NCBI GenBank assembly: GCA_900258555.1 | Contig: LT984857.1 | Span: 141,895-205,894, forward strand | Direction: 5' to 3' | From: an uncultured Desulfobacterium sp. | GTDB lineage: Bacteria; Desulfobacterota; DSM-4660; Desulfatiglandales; Desulfatiglandaceae | DNA: 64,000 nucleotides | Shown here: in pieces, positions 17,230 to 24,849 of the stretch | How the letters are laid out: each line of letters starts with the position of its first letter | Position numbering within the stretch: the first letter of the stretch is position 1 | The notes under the pieces: generated by a model | Database searches by the model: none | Seen by the model: only the letters and a program-made list of their open reading frames with translations | Told to the model about the DNA's origin: nothing | Made by a program: the position numbers and the translations under genes

Positions 17230-18124
17230 GGGACAGGTCCGCCTGCTAATAGCCCTGTTGCCCAGTGTGGCCAAGCAGACTTGCTTTGCCTTAAAGGGCG
17301 GCACGGCCATCAACCTGTTTGTACGCGACATGCCGCGCCTGTCTGTTGATATTGATCTGGCATATCTGCCCCGTAGAGGACCGCAACAGCAGCCTGGCCA
17401 ACATTGACACGGCCCTTGGGGCGATTACGGCGGATATTGAAAAACTTTTCCTGGCGTCAATGTAAAGGCATCGGTGCTGTCGGGCACAGGCAAGCGTTTT
17501 AAACTTCTGGTGTGGCAGGCTGATACCAGCGTCAAGATTGAGGTGACTCCGGTGTTACGGGGAAGCGTGTACCCGGTTGAGAATCGCCGAATGTCTCCAA
17601 ATGCTGAAAAGAAGTTTGGGTTTGCCCGTGTGCCGGTGTTGAGCTTTGAGGATCTTTACGGCGGCAAAATCTGCGCTGCCCTGGACCGTCAACACCCGAG
17701 GGATTTATTCGACGTGCATTGGCTGCTGGAGCACGAGGGTATTGATGAACGCTTGAAAAACGCCTTTTTGGTTTATCTGATGGGTCACAACCGGCCAATG
17801 GCCGAACTGCTGGTGCCCCAACTCCGGGATATGTCACCTTTGCATATGACAGAACTGGAAGGCATGACCTATGAGCCGGTCGGCCTCGGCCAGTTGGAGG
17901 AAACACTGCCCCGTCTGATCCGTGAACTCAATACGATTATGACAGAAGCAGATCGGCGCTTTTTACTGGCCCTCAAGGAAGGGACACAGAATTGGAAGGA
18001 TTTTCCATTGCCCGAGGTGGAGCGGTTGCCTGCCATCCAGTGGAAGATATACAACCTTAATCGAATGAGTCTTCTCAAGCGGCGGCAGGCTGCGGCCAAA
18101 CTGGAAAAGATATTTTTCGGATAA
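17207..18124 (+). pseudogene. abiEii: AbiEii-type nucleotidyltransferase toxin, interrupted by two frameshifts
   Basis: The start is GTG 17207 (VEPNNTFEGQVRLL), with GGGAGA upstream. LKGGTAINLFVRD and SVDIDLAYLP are the GGT-x and SxDID catalytic motifs of the toxin. The frame is lost at CCCC (17369-17372; one C too many) and would continue VEDRNSSLANIDTALG in the second frame. It is lost again at TTTT (17446-17449; one base too few), returning to the first frame for the rest (SVKIEVTPVLRGSVYP; FEDLYGGKICAALDR). The first product would end at a TGA at 17405-17407. Restored length would be about 305 residues. Either a real inactivation or two homopolymer sequencing errors. Confidence 0.85.
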
Positions 18125-18371
18125 ACCATGTCGGGATACCTGCACGTAGAAAAACCTTTTTTGGAACATCTTAGGGGTGGGAGGTAATAGACTCTACCGT
18201 TCCATTTCTTTCATGTTTCCTGTGGTAGTTATTGCTTAGAATAACATCCCTTTTGCTACATATAGATAGCAGTTAGCATAAGTTTCGAAAAAGTGGAGAT
18301 TAGGAATGGTAAAGAAAAATTCACCGGGAGCGCGCCGCTTGGGCGATCGGGTGCAGTCTAGTTATAAGGTC

Positions 18372-18831
18372 CTATTGCCCCAAAACAATCATTGGAATGT
18401 TTCTCTTTTGCCACTCCTTGCCTTCGTTGGATATGTTCGTAATGACCACACCACCTTCTGTAACCAACATGACTTTGGGTTTGAGCCGGCTGATCCCGAA
18501 AATCGAGCGTGCCGGAAACTATGGTTCCGTACTGGTTCTTCGCTTTAAGTTGGTGTAGGCCTCTTGCAACAATCTCTTTTTCAACGACAATGTAGACTTG
18601 AGCTTGTGTCAGCACACCGATACCCGCTATGCCTTCAAAAATGCTCACTATATCAAGTGAAGTTCCAGTATACTCAAAATGACCCCCGATAGGGGGTTTG
18701 TAAGATTTATTATCCACCTTGAATTCTACAGCTATGATCGTCCCATAACCTGTATCAGGGTCTCCGGCAAAAGATATGGAGTATGCCCCTAAGAGGAGGG
18801 CAAGGCATGGCAGTATTTCCAATCGAGTCAT
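18372..18831 (-). pseudogene. Secreted protein of unknown function with a frameshift
   Basis: The start is ATG 18831 with AAGGAG just upstream. Residues 1-22 form a signal peptide (ILPCLALLLGAYSISFAG). As read, the frame runs to 18358 and ends in an implausible tail. Removing one base at the CCC run 18495-18497 gives a coherent C-terminus, KVMLVTEGGVVITNISNEGK then QKRNIPMIVLGQ, with a stop at 18372. Predicted intact length is about 152 residues, exported to the periplasm. No family recognised. The neighbouring abiEii also has indels at base runs. Confidence 0.65.
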
Positions 18832-18969
18832 TTCATTCTCCTTCTAATCGCGGCGCTAACCCGTGGCACGACGATCGCTATGCCGAAAGCGCATGCAATC
18901 GCGTGACATCTGGAAACGCGAAAGCGGTTCCCGTCGATACTCCAGCGACTTGGTAGGATAATATTTTAT

Positions 18970-19243
18970 TTAACAGAAGGAACACCAGACATTACCAAAC
19001 GTGACCATCACTATTCCTAAGAAACTCGCAACGATTCCAACAAAGAACCATTTATGCCAAGGTCGAGTTTTTGTTTGAACATTAATCGGGGAGTCGGCCA
19101 AATAAAAACCGCTTTTGTTAAAATTCAGGGCTTCATTTATATTTTTTATAATTCCAACTACTTCTTCCCTTCGCTCATAATCATTCCAAAGTAATGTTAA
19201 TGCAATTCCAGCACTTCTGCGTGGGAACGCATACCTCTACTTC
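18970..19243 (-). pseudogene. 5'-truncated remnant encoding a membrane-protein C-terminus
   Basis: The minus frame ending in TAA at 18970-18972 is open for about 90 codons but has no usable start. It reads ...LTLLWNDYERREEVVGII, then NINEALNFNKSGFYLADSP, INVQTKTRPWHKWFFVGI and VASFLGIVMVTFGNVWCSFC. The helix plus terminal membrane segment look protein-like rather than random. Upstream, in-frame stops appear at once. I recognise no family. Interpreted as the surviving 3' end of a deleted gene. Confidence 0.5.
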
Positions 19244-19684
19244 AAACCTGCAACTTACCCGTAGGCAATACATATGACCACTCAGTCCCCACTATTTCGA
19301 GTGAACCAATTTCGGGTGACTGGACACAGGAAACCAGAGTAGAATCACCAGATCATGGAGCTCAACGGCGTCGTTCCAGAATATGAATAACGGCTTTCTC
19401 CCATGACCGATTCGCATATGCATTCCCACGCTGGAGCGTGGAGCAGCGGTGGTAATAAACTAAATAACTCATATTAACCTATGATAATAGTATAGAAAGA
19501 CATTGGTCTGCTCTTGACTCATCTTTAATAAGATAGCTCGTTAACGCGGTTTTTACTGCTTTGTTAAAAATGAAGAGTTTGGTCTTTTTTCAACCGGATC
19601 GTCCAATCATTCAGGTGCTGCCGATAAACACGGAAAAACTGGGCACTGGAAATAGGAAGATAAACTGACTCTTTGGAATCTTTT

Positions 19685-19834
19685 ATGAATTTTTATGTAA
19701 TTGGAGAAATTGAGGAAATTGAAACAATTGCCGCGGGTGGAAATATTCGAGATATAATGCGTCGTCGCAAGCAGTATAGTTCAGAAAGATTGCATATTGA
19801 CAATAATTTGTCGTGCGAAAATATATATCATTAA
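19685..19834 (+). pseudogene. Truncated small gene, EIETIAAGG-type protein
   Basis: A 49-codon frame, MNFYVIGEIEEIETIAAGGN then IRDIMRRRKQYSSERL, whose first 30 residues resemble the N-terminus of a widespread small uncharacterised protein. In those, (I)ETIAxGxxIRxxxRLRxxYG continues to a basic core and HWYEAHGIG. Here the sequence diverges after RRRKQY and stops early, so it is probably a broken copy. No convincing ribosome site. Confidence 0.5.
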
Positions 19835-19953
19835 GTGAAATTATTTTTCACACTTAAAATGATATGTTTTTACATATGTTTAATTCTGTTCACCACGATA
19901 GATGTAACTAATTGATAACAGAGCCTAATTATCTTTAGCTGTTCATGCTAAAT

Positions 19954-19970
19954 TTGGCATGCCATTTGCT
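19954..19970 (+). promoter_or_regulatory. Sigma-54 promoter of the PEP-CTERM gene
   Basis: TTGGCATGCCATTTGCT closely fits the -24/-12 consensus (TTGGCA ... TTGCT), with GG (19956-57) and GC (19968-69) exactly 12 bp apart. The ATG is about 40 bp downstream. PEP-CTERM genes in many exosortase-bearing bacteria are thought to be controlled through sigma-54 by the PrsK/PrsR pair, so site and gene support each other. Confidence 0.75.
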
Positions 19971-20011
19971 GTATGATTAAGGACAAAATCATAAAGAATG
20001 GAGGAACTGCA

Positions 20012-20773
20012 ATGAAAAACATTTTTAAAATTTTTTGGCTCTTGATCATGGTCTGCTTTTTTACGGGTGCAAATGCCTTTGCATACGAAATTCTGGACAA
20101 TTATATCGGAGGAAATCCAACTAGCCCTTCTTATATGGGTAAGGATATAATTGGTGATGCGAACTTATTTGCAGTTTCCAAAATGGACGTAAATTTTTCT
20201 GGCGGTAATATGATTGTCGATATTTATTCTACCTATTTCGACAATATCGGCATGTATGAGACCCAATTAGTTGATCTGTTTATCAGCACCGACGGATATC
20301 ACCCTTATATCGTAAATGGTTCAACAGCATACGACAATTGTTATAATGGTGAGGACTGGGAATATGCCATTGTGTTAGATAATCATACTACACAAGGATC
20401 AGGTATAACAAATGTATATGGAGTAAATCCAAGTAATATTAAATTGTCATATGCTCCTAGCGGATATATTTATCGCGCCGGCCAGGAGGTCCAATACAAT
20501 GGAACAGGCCAAGCTTCCTTGGGCAGCGGCACCTGGGATATTAGTGACGATTATAGCTATCTAAGGATCTCGATTGCAATGATGGGCAATAACGGCGCCT
20601 ACGACTGGACAGATGAAACAGAATTCGGTTTCCATTGGGCAACCGCAACCTGTGGGAATGACGTAATTGAAGGTTCTGCACCGGCCCCTGTACCTGAACC
20701 CTCTACCATGATATTACTTTTTACTGGATTGGCAGGGTTTTTTGGATTTAGAAAAAAGTCCAGGAGGACATAG
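20012..20773 (+). CDS. PEP-CTERM sorting-signal protein
   Basis: 253 residues from ATG 20012, with GGAGG 8 nt upstream. Signal peptide MKNIFKIFWLLIMVCFFTGA, cleaved near NAFA-YE. The middle is a polar, Gly/Tyr/Asn-rich beta domain (YMGKDIIGDANLFAVSKMDV; DDYSYLRISIAMMGN). The C-terminus has the sorting signal VPEPSTMILLFTGLAGFFGF followed by RKKSRR. Such proteins are exported and processed by exosortase, usually tied to exopolysaccharide production. The exosortase gene is not in this window. Binding partner unknown. A terminator follows directly. Confidence 0.92.
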   Translation: MKNIFKIFWLLIMVCFFTGANAFAYEILDNYIGGNPTSPSYMGKDIIGDANLFAVSKMDVNFSGGNMIVDIYSTYFDNIGMYETQLVDLFISTDGYHPYIVNGSTAYDNCYNGEDWEYAIVLDNHTTQGSGITNVYGVNPSNIKLSYAPSGYIYRAGQEVQYNGTGQASLGSGTWDISDDYSYLRISIAMMGNNGAYDWTDETEFGFHWATATCGNDVIEGSAPAPVPEPSTMILLFTGLAGFFGFRKKSRRT

Positions 20774-20790
20774 TCCATTAGAACAAACAT

Positions 20791-20828
20791 AAAAGGCGGA
20801 GCTATTGGCTAGGCTTCGCCTTTTTTGT
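20791..20828 (+). terminator. Rho-independent terminator after the PEP-CTERM gene
   Basis: AAGGCGGAGC and GCTTCGCCTT form a 10-bp stem with one G-U pair and a loop of about 9 nt, followed by TTTTTTG. It lies about 20 bp past the stop codon. Confidence 0.85.
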
Positions 20829-21004
20829 TTGGTTGGTTTGAAATTTCTACTACTGGCCTCTACACGTCGTTCGGAATTTACCAAAAATGCTTTTCCATTT
20901 ATATGGTAAGCATAACTTATCCTGCCATGAATATGTGCCGATTCATTCCTCAAATTAAAACCTGAGATCTCTTGTCTATCCCCCAACCAGGATCAAGGGC
21001 TTGG

Positions 21005-21286
21005 CTAATCCCCGGCTCCTCGTTCCAATGCGATCTGTCGCGCCAGGTAAATTTTTGCCAGGCTTTGGTAGGGGATATCTTTTTTATTCGCAAGGATTTT
21101 TAACTCAGCAACCATCGCTTCCGGTAAGCGGATCGAGACGGATCTCAAAGAGGGTTTGAGATTTGGAAATAAGACAGGCTTGCTTTCTTTCGAGTCAAAA
21201 AAATCAAGCGGTGAATGGGTCGCCCAAAATTCCCGTTCTTCGTCCTCGTTCTTAAGCTTGGGAATTTTACTGACTTTGCTTTTCAT
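21005..21286 (-). CDS. CopG/BrnA-like antitoxin
   Basis: 93 residues. The C-terminal half (LRSVSIRLPEAMVAELKILA, then DIPYQSLAKIYLARQIALER) is a ribbon-helix-helix DNA-binding domain of the CopG type. The N-terminal half (FWATHSPLDFFDSKES) is the toxin-facing segment typical of BrnA-like antitoxins. It overlaps the upstream BrnT-like toxin gene by 20 bp. It probably represses the pair through the palindrome at 21577-21603. The antitoxin frame is intact. Confidence 0.85.
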   Translation of the reverse strand: MKSKVSKIPKLKNEDEEREFWATHSPLDFFDSKESKPVLFPNLKPSLRSVSIRLPEAMVAELKILANKKDIPYQSLAKIYLARQIALERGAGD

Positions 21287-21568
21287 AAAAAGTCCTTTCT
21301 TTATGATTCATATCTCTTGCCGAAATAATACGAATCAGCGAATTTCTTATTGTAAAAACAATTGTTAGAGCCCTGCCTGCATCTGTCTTACCAAAGGCTG
21401 CCCATTTTTTTTCATAAATCGAATGGATCAGATCTTCGAGAACAATTAATGGTTCGTTAAAAAAGAGCTGTCCACATTCCCGGTTTCAACATTGTGTTTG
21501 GCTGAGTTCCTGTTGATGTTCTCTTTATCCCATTGAAACCCGGTAAGGTTTTCGAAGTCGATTTTCAT
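21267..21568 (-). pseudogene. brnT: BrnT-like ribonuclease toxin with one frameshift
   Basis: The start is ATG 21568 (MKIDFENLTGFQWDKENINR). The frame NSAKHNVETG breaks at the GGG run (CCC on + at 21479-21481). Adding one G restores ECGQLFFNEPLIVLEDLIHS, then KTDAGRALTIVFTIRNSLIR and IISARDMNHKERTFYEKQSQ, ending in TAA at 21267. FxWDxxKxxxNxxKH, the G-L-V strand pair and RIISAR-ER-Y are the BrnT signature with its catalytic residues. Unrepaired, translation stops after about 40 residues. Repaired length is about 100. It is therefore either an inactivated toxin or a base-call error. Confidence 0.82.
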
Positions 21569-21576
21569 CATACTTG

Positions 21577-21611
21577 CATGGTATATCGTTCCAATATACC
21601 ATGTAAGTCAA
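21577..21611 (-). promoter_or_regulatory. Promoter and operator of the brnT-antitoxin pair
   Basis: CATGGTATAT (21577-21586) and ATATACCATG (21594-21603) form a perfect 10-bp inverted repeat with a 7-bp spacer, 9 bp before the toxin start. On the minus strand a TTGACT -35 (21611-21606) leads into it, so the palindrome covers the spacer and -10 region. This is the expected layout for autorepression by the ribbon-helix-helix antitoxin. The rest of the gap to nth (21612-21795) shows no gene. Confidence 0.72.
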
Positions 21612-21795
21612 TTTATGCGATCAAAACAACGGCAAAAGCTTGTTGAATCTGAAATTGATGTAATATGAACCGCCTATGAGTTTGACTCCGCGTTTGTTTT
21701 TTGGCATCATCTGGCGGCATAAGGTGTTATGCAAAAGAGCAGTCAGCGGTTGTTAGACAATTGGGGCTTGCTTATAATTACGAAAGGTTGCTACC

Positions 21796-22437
21796 ATGGA
21801 AAGCCTTAAGAAAAAACAGCAACGGGCGGGACAGATTTTTGATATACTCGACCCGCTCTATACCGAAAAAAAGACGGCCCTTGAATACACAAGCCCTTTT
21901 GGACTCCTGATCGCTACCATACTATCCGCCCAGTGCACGGACAAACAGGTCAATGTGGTCACAAAGACCCTTTTTAAAAAATATAAAGGACCTGAGGATT
22001 TTATTAAGGCCCCTGTTTCAGAGCTGGAAGCAGACATCCGGCCCACTGGTTTTTTCAGGAACAAGGCAAAGGCGATAAAGGGCTGCTCAAAGGGACTGGT
22101 GGAAATGTATGGAGGCAAGGTCCCTTCCACAATGGAAGAGATGATCAGGCTTCCCGGTGTCGGCAGAAAGACCGCAAACTGTGTCCTTGGGGCTGCCTTT
22201 GATGTGCCTGGGGTGGTGGTGGATACCCATGTGATAAGGCTATCCGCCAGGCTGATGTTGAGTGATAATAAGAACGCCGATCTGATTGAAAAGGATATTG
22301 AAAGACTCCTTCCCAAAGAAAAATGGCGGCGGTTCTCAGATTTGCTGATTTATCACGGAAGAGAGGTCTGCAGGGCAAAAAAACCGGATCATGATCGCTG
22401 CGCGATCATTCATCTGTGCCCGTCGAGTGGGATATAG
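21796..22437 (+). CDS. nth: Endonuclease III, with a His in the Fe-S cysteine motif
   Basis: 213 residues. Helix-hairpin-helix RLPGVGRKTANCVLGAAFDV with catalytic Lys125 and catalytic Asp143 (VVDTHV) are present. This is a base-excision-repair glycosylase/AP lyase for oxidised pyrimidines. The C-terminal cluster normally reads C-x6-C-x2-C-x5-C; here it is C192-x6-H199-x2-C202-x5-C208, so the second ligand is His. The cluster may be bound as 3Cys/1His or lost. The TAG stop forms the first base of a hairpin repeat. Monocistronic. Confidence 0.92.
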   Translation: MESLKKKQQRAGQIFDILDPLYTEKKTALEYTSPFGLLIATILSAQCTDKQVNVVTKTLFKKYKGPEDFIKAPVSELEADIRPTGFFRNKAKAIKGCSKGLVEMYGGKVPSTMEEMIRLPGVGRKTANCVLGAAFDVPGVVVDTHVIRLSARLMLSDNKNADLIEKDIERLLPKEKWRRFSDLLIYHGREVCRAKKPDHDRCAIIHLCPSSGI

Positions 22438-22485
22438 TGTCTGAATGAAAAAACATTCAGACACAATTTTGAATTTTTAATTGTA
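22437..22485 (+). terminator. Hairpin at the nth stop codon, copy 1 of a repeat
   Basis: GTGTCTGAATG (22437-22447) and CATTCAGACAC (22454-22464) form a perfect 11-bp stem with an A6 loop. The first G is the last base of the nth stop. It is followed by AATTTTGAATTTTTAATTGT. The same module, in the same position relative to a stop codon, occurs after rfaE1 at 54593-54640. A terminator or mRNA 3'-stabiliser function is likely. Confidence 0.7.
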
Positions 22486-22555
22486 AGTGTTGAAATAAAG
22501 GAAAAAAGCCCTATTTTAGGGCTGAATTTGCAAAACTATTGTCGGAGTATTTAAG

Positions 22556-24451
22556 ATGTTTCAGAATAACCAAATAGCCTCAAGTTTTCGCCCCCTTTGC
22601 CTATTTGTAATCCTGCTGTGGCCGACACTTTGCTTTGGAACAACCGAGACGGTCAGCCTGCCTGTTACAGTTGATTATCCTTTTCTCCGCTCCCTTGTCA
22701 TTTATCAGTACTACACACTGCCCGGCCAAAAGGCCATGCCTGCTCAAGTTGACGACGGCTGCACCACAGTTGAGCTATCGGAGCCCAAAATTTCTGCTCA
22801 GGACGGCATTATCAGGTTCGAAAACCGGATCAAGATCAGCCTTGGGGCCCCGGTGCTCTCCAGATGCACCAGGCTGATGGGTTGGGAAGGGTATCTTGAG
22901 GTGTTACAGAAGGTCAAATTGGATCATAACACTTCCACCATCAGTTTCCAGACGATTGAATCACGGCTCTATAATCTGAACCGTGCCAGGACCACTATAG
23001 CAACTGCCATGTGGAACATGGTCGAGGCGAATGTTCTGCCGTTTCTTGACAAAACCACTGTTGATCTTTCCATGCCTTTAGATGAGCTAAAAGGGTTTTT
23101 GCCCCTCCTTTTTTCTGCTGACGACAAGACACGGGTTGAAAAATGGCTGCAAACCCTCAGGCCCCGCCAGCTGCGCATTGATGAGGATGCAATCAGGCTG
23201 GACCTTTTGATGGATGTGGAACTGTTAGACCAGCCAAAGGATACAGTGGAGGCGCCCACACCCGAAGAGATCGAGAGGCTTTCAAGGACATGGGAGACCT
23301 GGGATGCATATCTGGTCTATCAGATTCAGTCCCTCATGGGAAAGCCCCTTACCAGAGATGAGCGGGCGGATATACTGGAGACCGTCCTTGAGACCAGGCA
23401 TGGCTTTATAGCCGCCCTCACAGAAAATACCCTCGGCCGCAACCTGGTGGGGGAGCAGTTCATATGGTCCTGGGAGAGGATTACAGGGTTGTTGAGAAAA
23501 TACCTGGTCCAGGATATGTCAGGCTCACCCATGTATTATCTCGCCTTTATATCCTCAAGCGACGCCCTGGCGGTTTTACAGAAAATCGGGCCATCCATCG
23601 GGCTTGATATCAGCAGGGAAGGCCTGGTCAGACTGGCCAAAATGATAAGTCAGGGCAAGGCCGAGCCCATGCTGGAATACTCATACGCAATAGACCCCGG
23701 CCTGCGCACGCTCCTGGGCTTCGGTCCTCCGCTGGATGAATCAGGCCCTGCGTTTGATATACAGGAACTGGAAATACCCGAAGAAAAAAATGAGGATACG
23801 AATACGAACCAAGTTAGCAATTGGCCTGCATTCCTGGTATCATGCGCATGCGCCGGTGTTGCACCACCCGAGAAACTTGAGGCTATTAAGCCCTGGATAC
23901 CAAGCGATGAAAAGGATTACTGGGACAGGGTCAAACAGGTTATCGAACTGGCGGTGGTTTCCACCCTTGCAAAAAACCGTCATGAAGAAAAGGATTATCC
24001 CTATTTTCGCCTGCTGTGTCTTGCAACAGCATGGCAGGAAAGTTGCTGGAGACAGTTTATCAAGGAAGGAAGCAAGGTGCGTTATGTCATATCCTGCAAC
24101 AACACATCAGTAGGATTGATGCAGGTAAATGAACGCGTGTGGAGGGGGGTGTACAAGCCCGAAAATTTAAGATGGAATATCGAGTACAATGCCCGCGCAG
24201 GCACTGAGGTTCTGGAGCTGTATCTGCAAAAATACGCGCTAAAGAAGATGGATAAAAAGAACCCCCTGGATCACGATACCCTTTGCAGGGCAGTATATGC
24301 AATGTACTATGCGGGCCCCGGCGGATTTAACAAATTTTTAAACAGGAACAAGACCAAGACCTATATCAGGCCGGATGAGCTCTTCTGGGAAAAATATGTC
24401 CTGGTAAAGGAGGGCCAGTTCGAAAAGGTCGCCGAAATATCAAGTCATTAA
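22556..24451 (+). CDS. Secreted lytic transglycosylase (SLT domain)
   Basis: 631 residues. A signal peptide covers residues 1-29 (FRPLCLFVILLWPTLCFG). An approximately 400-residue N-terminal region is not recognised. The C-terminal lysozyme-like SLT domain has catalytic Glu495 in ATAWQESCWRQ, then NTSVGLMQVNERVWRG, NIEYNARAGTEVLELYL and AMYYAGPGGFNKFL. Such enzymes cleave peptidoglycan glycan strands in the periplasm. The long helical N-terminal region may position the enzyme in a complex. A small unknown gene follows 11 bp downstream and is probably co-transcribed. Confidence 0.88.
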   Translation: MFQNNQIASSFRPLCLFVILLWPTLCFGTTETVSLPVTVDYPFLRSLVIYQYYTLPGQKAMPAQVDDGCTTVELSEPKISAQDGIIRFENRIKISLGAPVLSRCTRLMGWEGYLEVLQKVKLDHNTSTISFQTIESRLYNLNRARTTIATAMWNMVEANVLPFLDKTTVDLSMPLDELKGFLPLLFSADDKTRVEKWLQTLRPRQLRIDEDAIRLDLLMDVELLDQPKDTVEAPTPEEIERLSRTWETWDAYLVYQIQSLMGKPLTRDERADILETVLETRHGFIAALTENTLGRNLVGEQFIWSWERITGLLRKYLVQDMSGSPMYYLAFISSSDALAVLQKIGPSIGLDISREGLVRLAKMISQGKAEPMLEYSYAIDPGLRTLLGFGPPLDESGPAFDIQELEIPEEKNEDTNTNQVSNWPAFLVSCACAGVAPPEKLEAIKPWIPSDEKDYWDRVKQVIELAVVSTLAKNRHEEKDYPYFRLLCLATAWQESCWRQFIKEGSKVRYVISCNNTSVGLMQVNERVWRGVYKPENLRWNIEYNARAGTEVLELYLQKYALKKMDKKNPLDHDTLCRAVYAMYYAGPGGFNKFLNRNKTKTYIRPDELFWEKYVLVKEGQFEKVAEISSH

Positions 24452-24462
24452 AGGGTGAGCAT

Positions 24463-24756
24463 ATGAGCTGGATAATAAAGGATGATCAGTGGGTATATGT
24501 TGTAATACACGGCCCTGAAGGAAATGAACAGCTTCTGGGCCAGCAGGACGAGGAATATCACATCTCCTTTGTCCCTGTTTTTTTAAAAAAAGAGGAGGCC
24601 GTTATGAACCTGAACCTCCTTGCAAGGGAAAAGGACCACAAATATGATGTTCAGGCCATGCTGTATGAAGACCTGGTTGCAAGGATTTCAGGGCAGGGCT
24701 ATATGTTGTTTGTCCTTGACGGCACAGGCAAGGTGCTTGAAAAGATAACGGTGTAG
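24463..24756 (+). CDS. Small protein of unknown function downstream of the transglycosylase
   Basis: 97 residues, MSWIIKDDQWVYVVIHGPEG. GGTGAG precedes the ATG, and it lies 11 bp after the transglycosylase gene. Alternating strands and one helix (FLKKEEAVMNLNLLAREKDH; AMLYEDLVARISGQGYMLFV) suggest a small alpha/beta protein. There is no signal peptide. No family recognised. Confidence 0.7.
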   Translation: MSWIIKDDQWVYVVIHGPEGNEQLLGQQDEEYHISFVPVFLKKEEAVMNLNLLAREKDHKYDVQAMLYEDLVARISGQGYMLFVLDGTGKVLEKITV

Positions 24757-24849
24757 ATTAGTCTTTGTTATTAACCACGAACTAAATGAATTTCCTAAAG
24801 GTTTTTGATTTCTTTTGCTGCCTTCGTGATCTTCGTGGTGAAATCAGTA

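Larger units (their letters stand above)
18832..20011. other. 1.2-kb gene-poor stretch with gene remnants
   Basis: No intact gene. It holds a 5'-truncated membrane-protein tail (18970-19243, minus) and a truncated small gene (19685-19834, plus), listed separately. A short palindrome CCACGCTGGAGCGTGG is at 19426-19441, with a related GCGTGGGAACGCAT piece at about 19219; such fragments are common dispersed bacterial repeats. Imperfect hairpin at about 19832-19857. The sequence drifts to high A+T before the PEP-CTERM gene. It reads as decayed accessory DNA. Confidence 0.6.

Noticed and set aside
17369..17449. Programmed frameshifting in abiEii
   Set aside because: Short C4 and T4 runs without a slippery heptamer or clear downstream structure; two opposite shifts would be needed.
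18306..18548. 80-codon plus frame
   Set aside because: Antisense to the frameshifted secreted protein, whose minus frame explains the sequence.
20714..20986. 90-codon minus frame after the PEP-CTERM gene
   Set aside because: It overlaps the PEP-CTERM tail and its terminator, lacks a ribosome site, and shows no motif.
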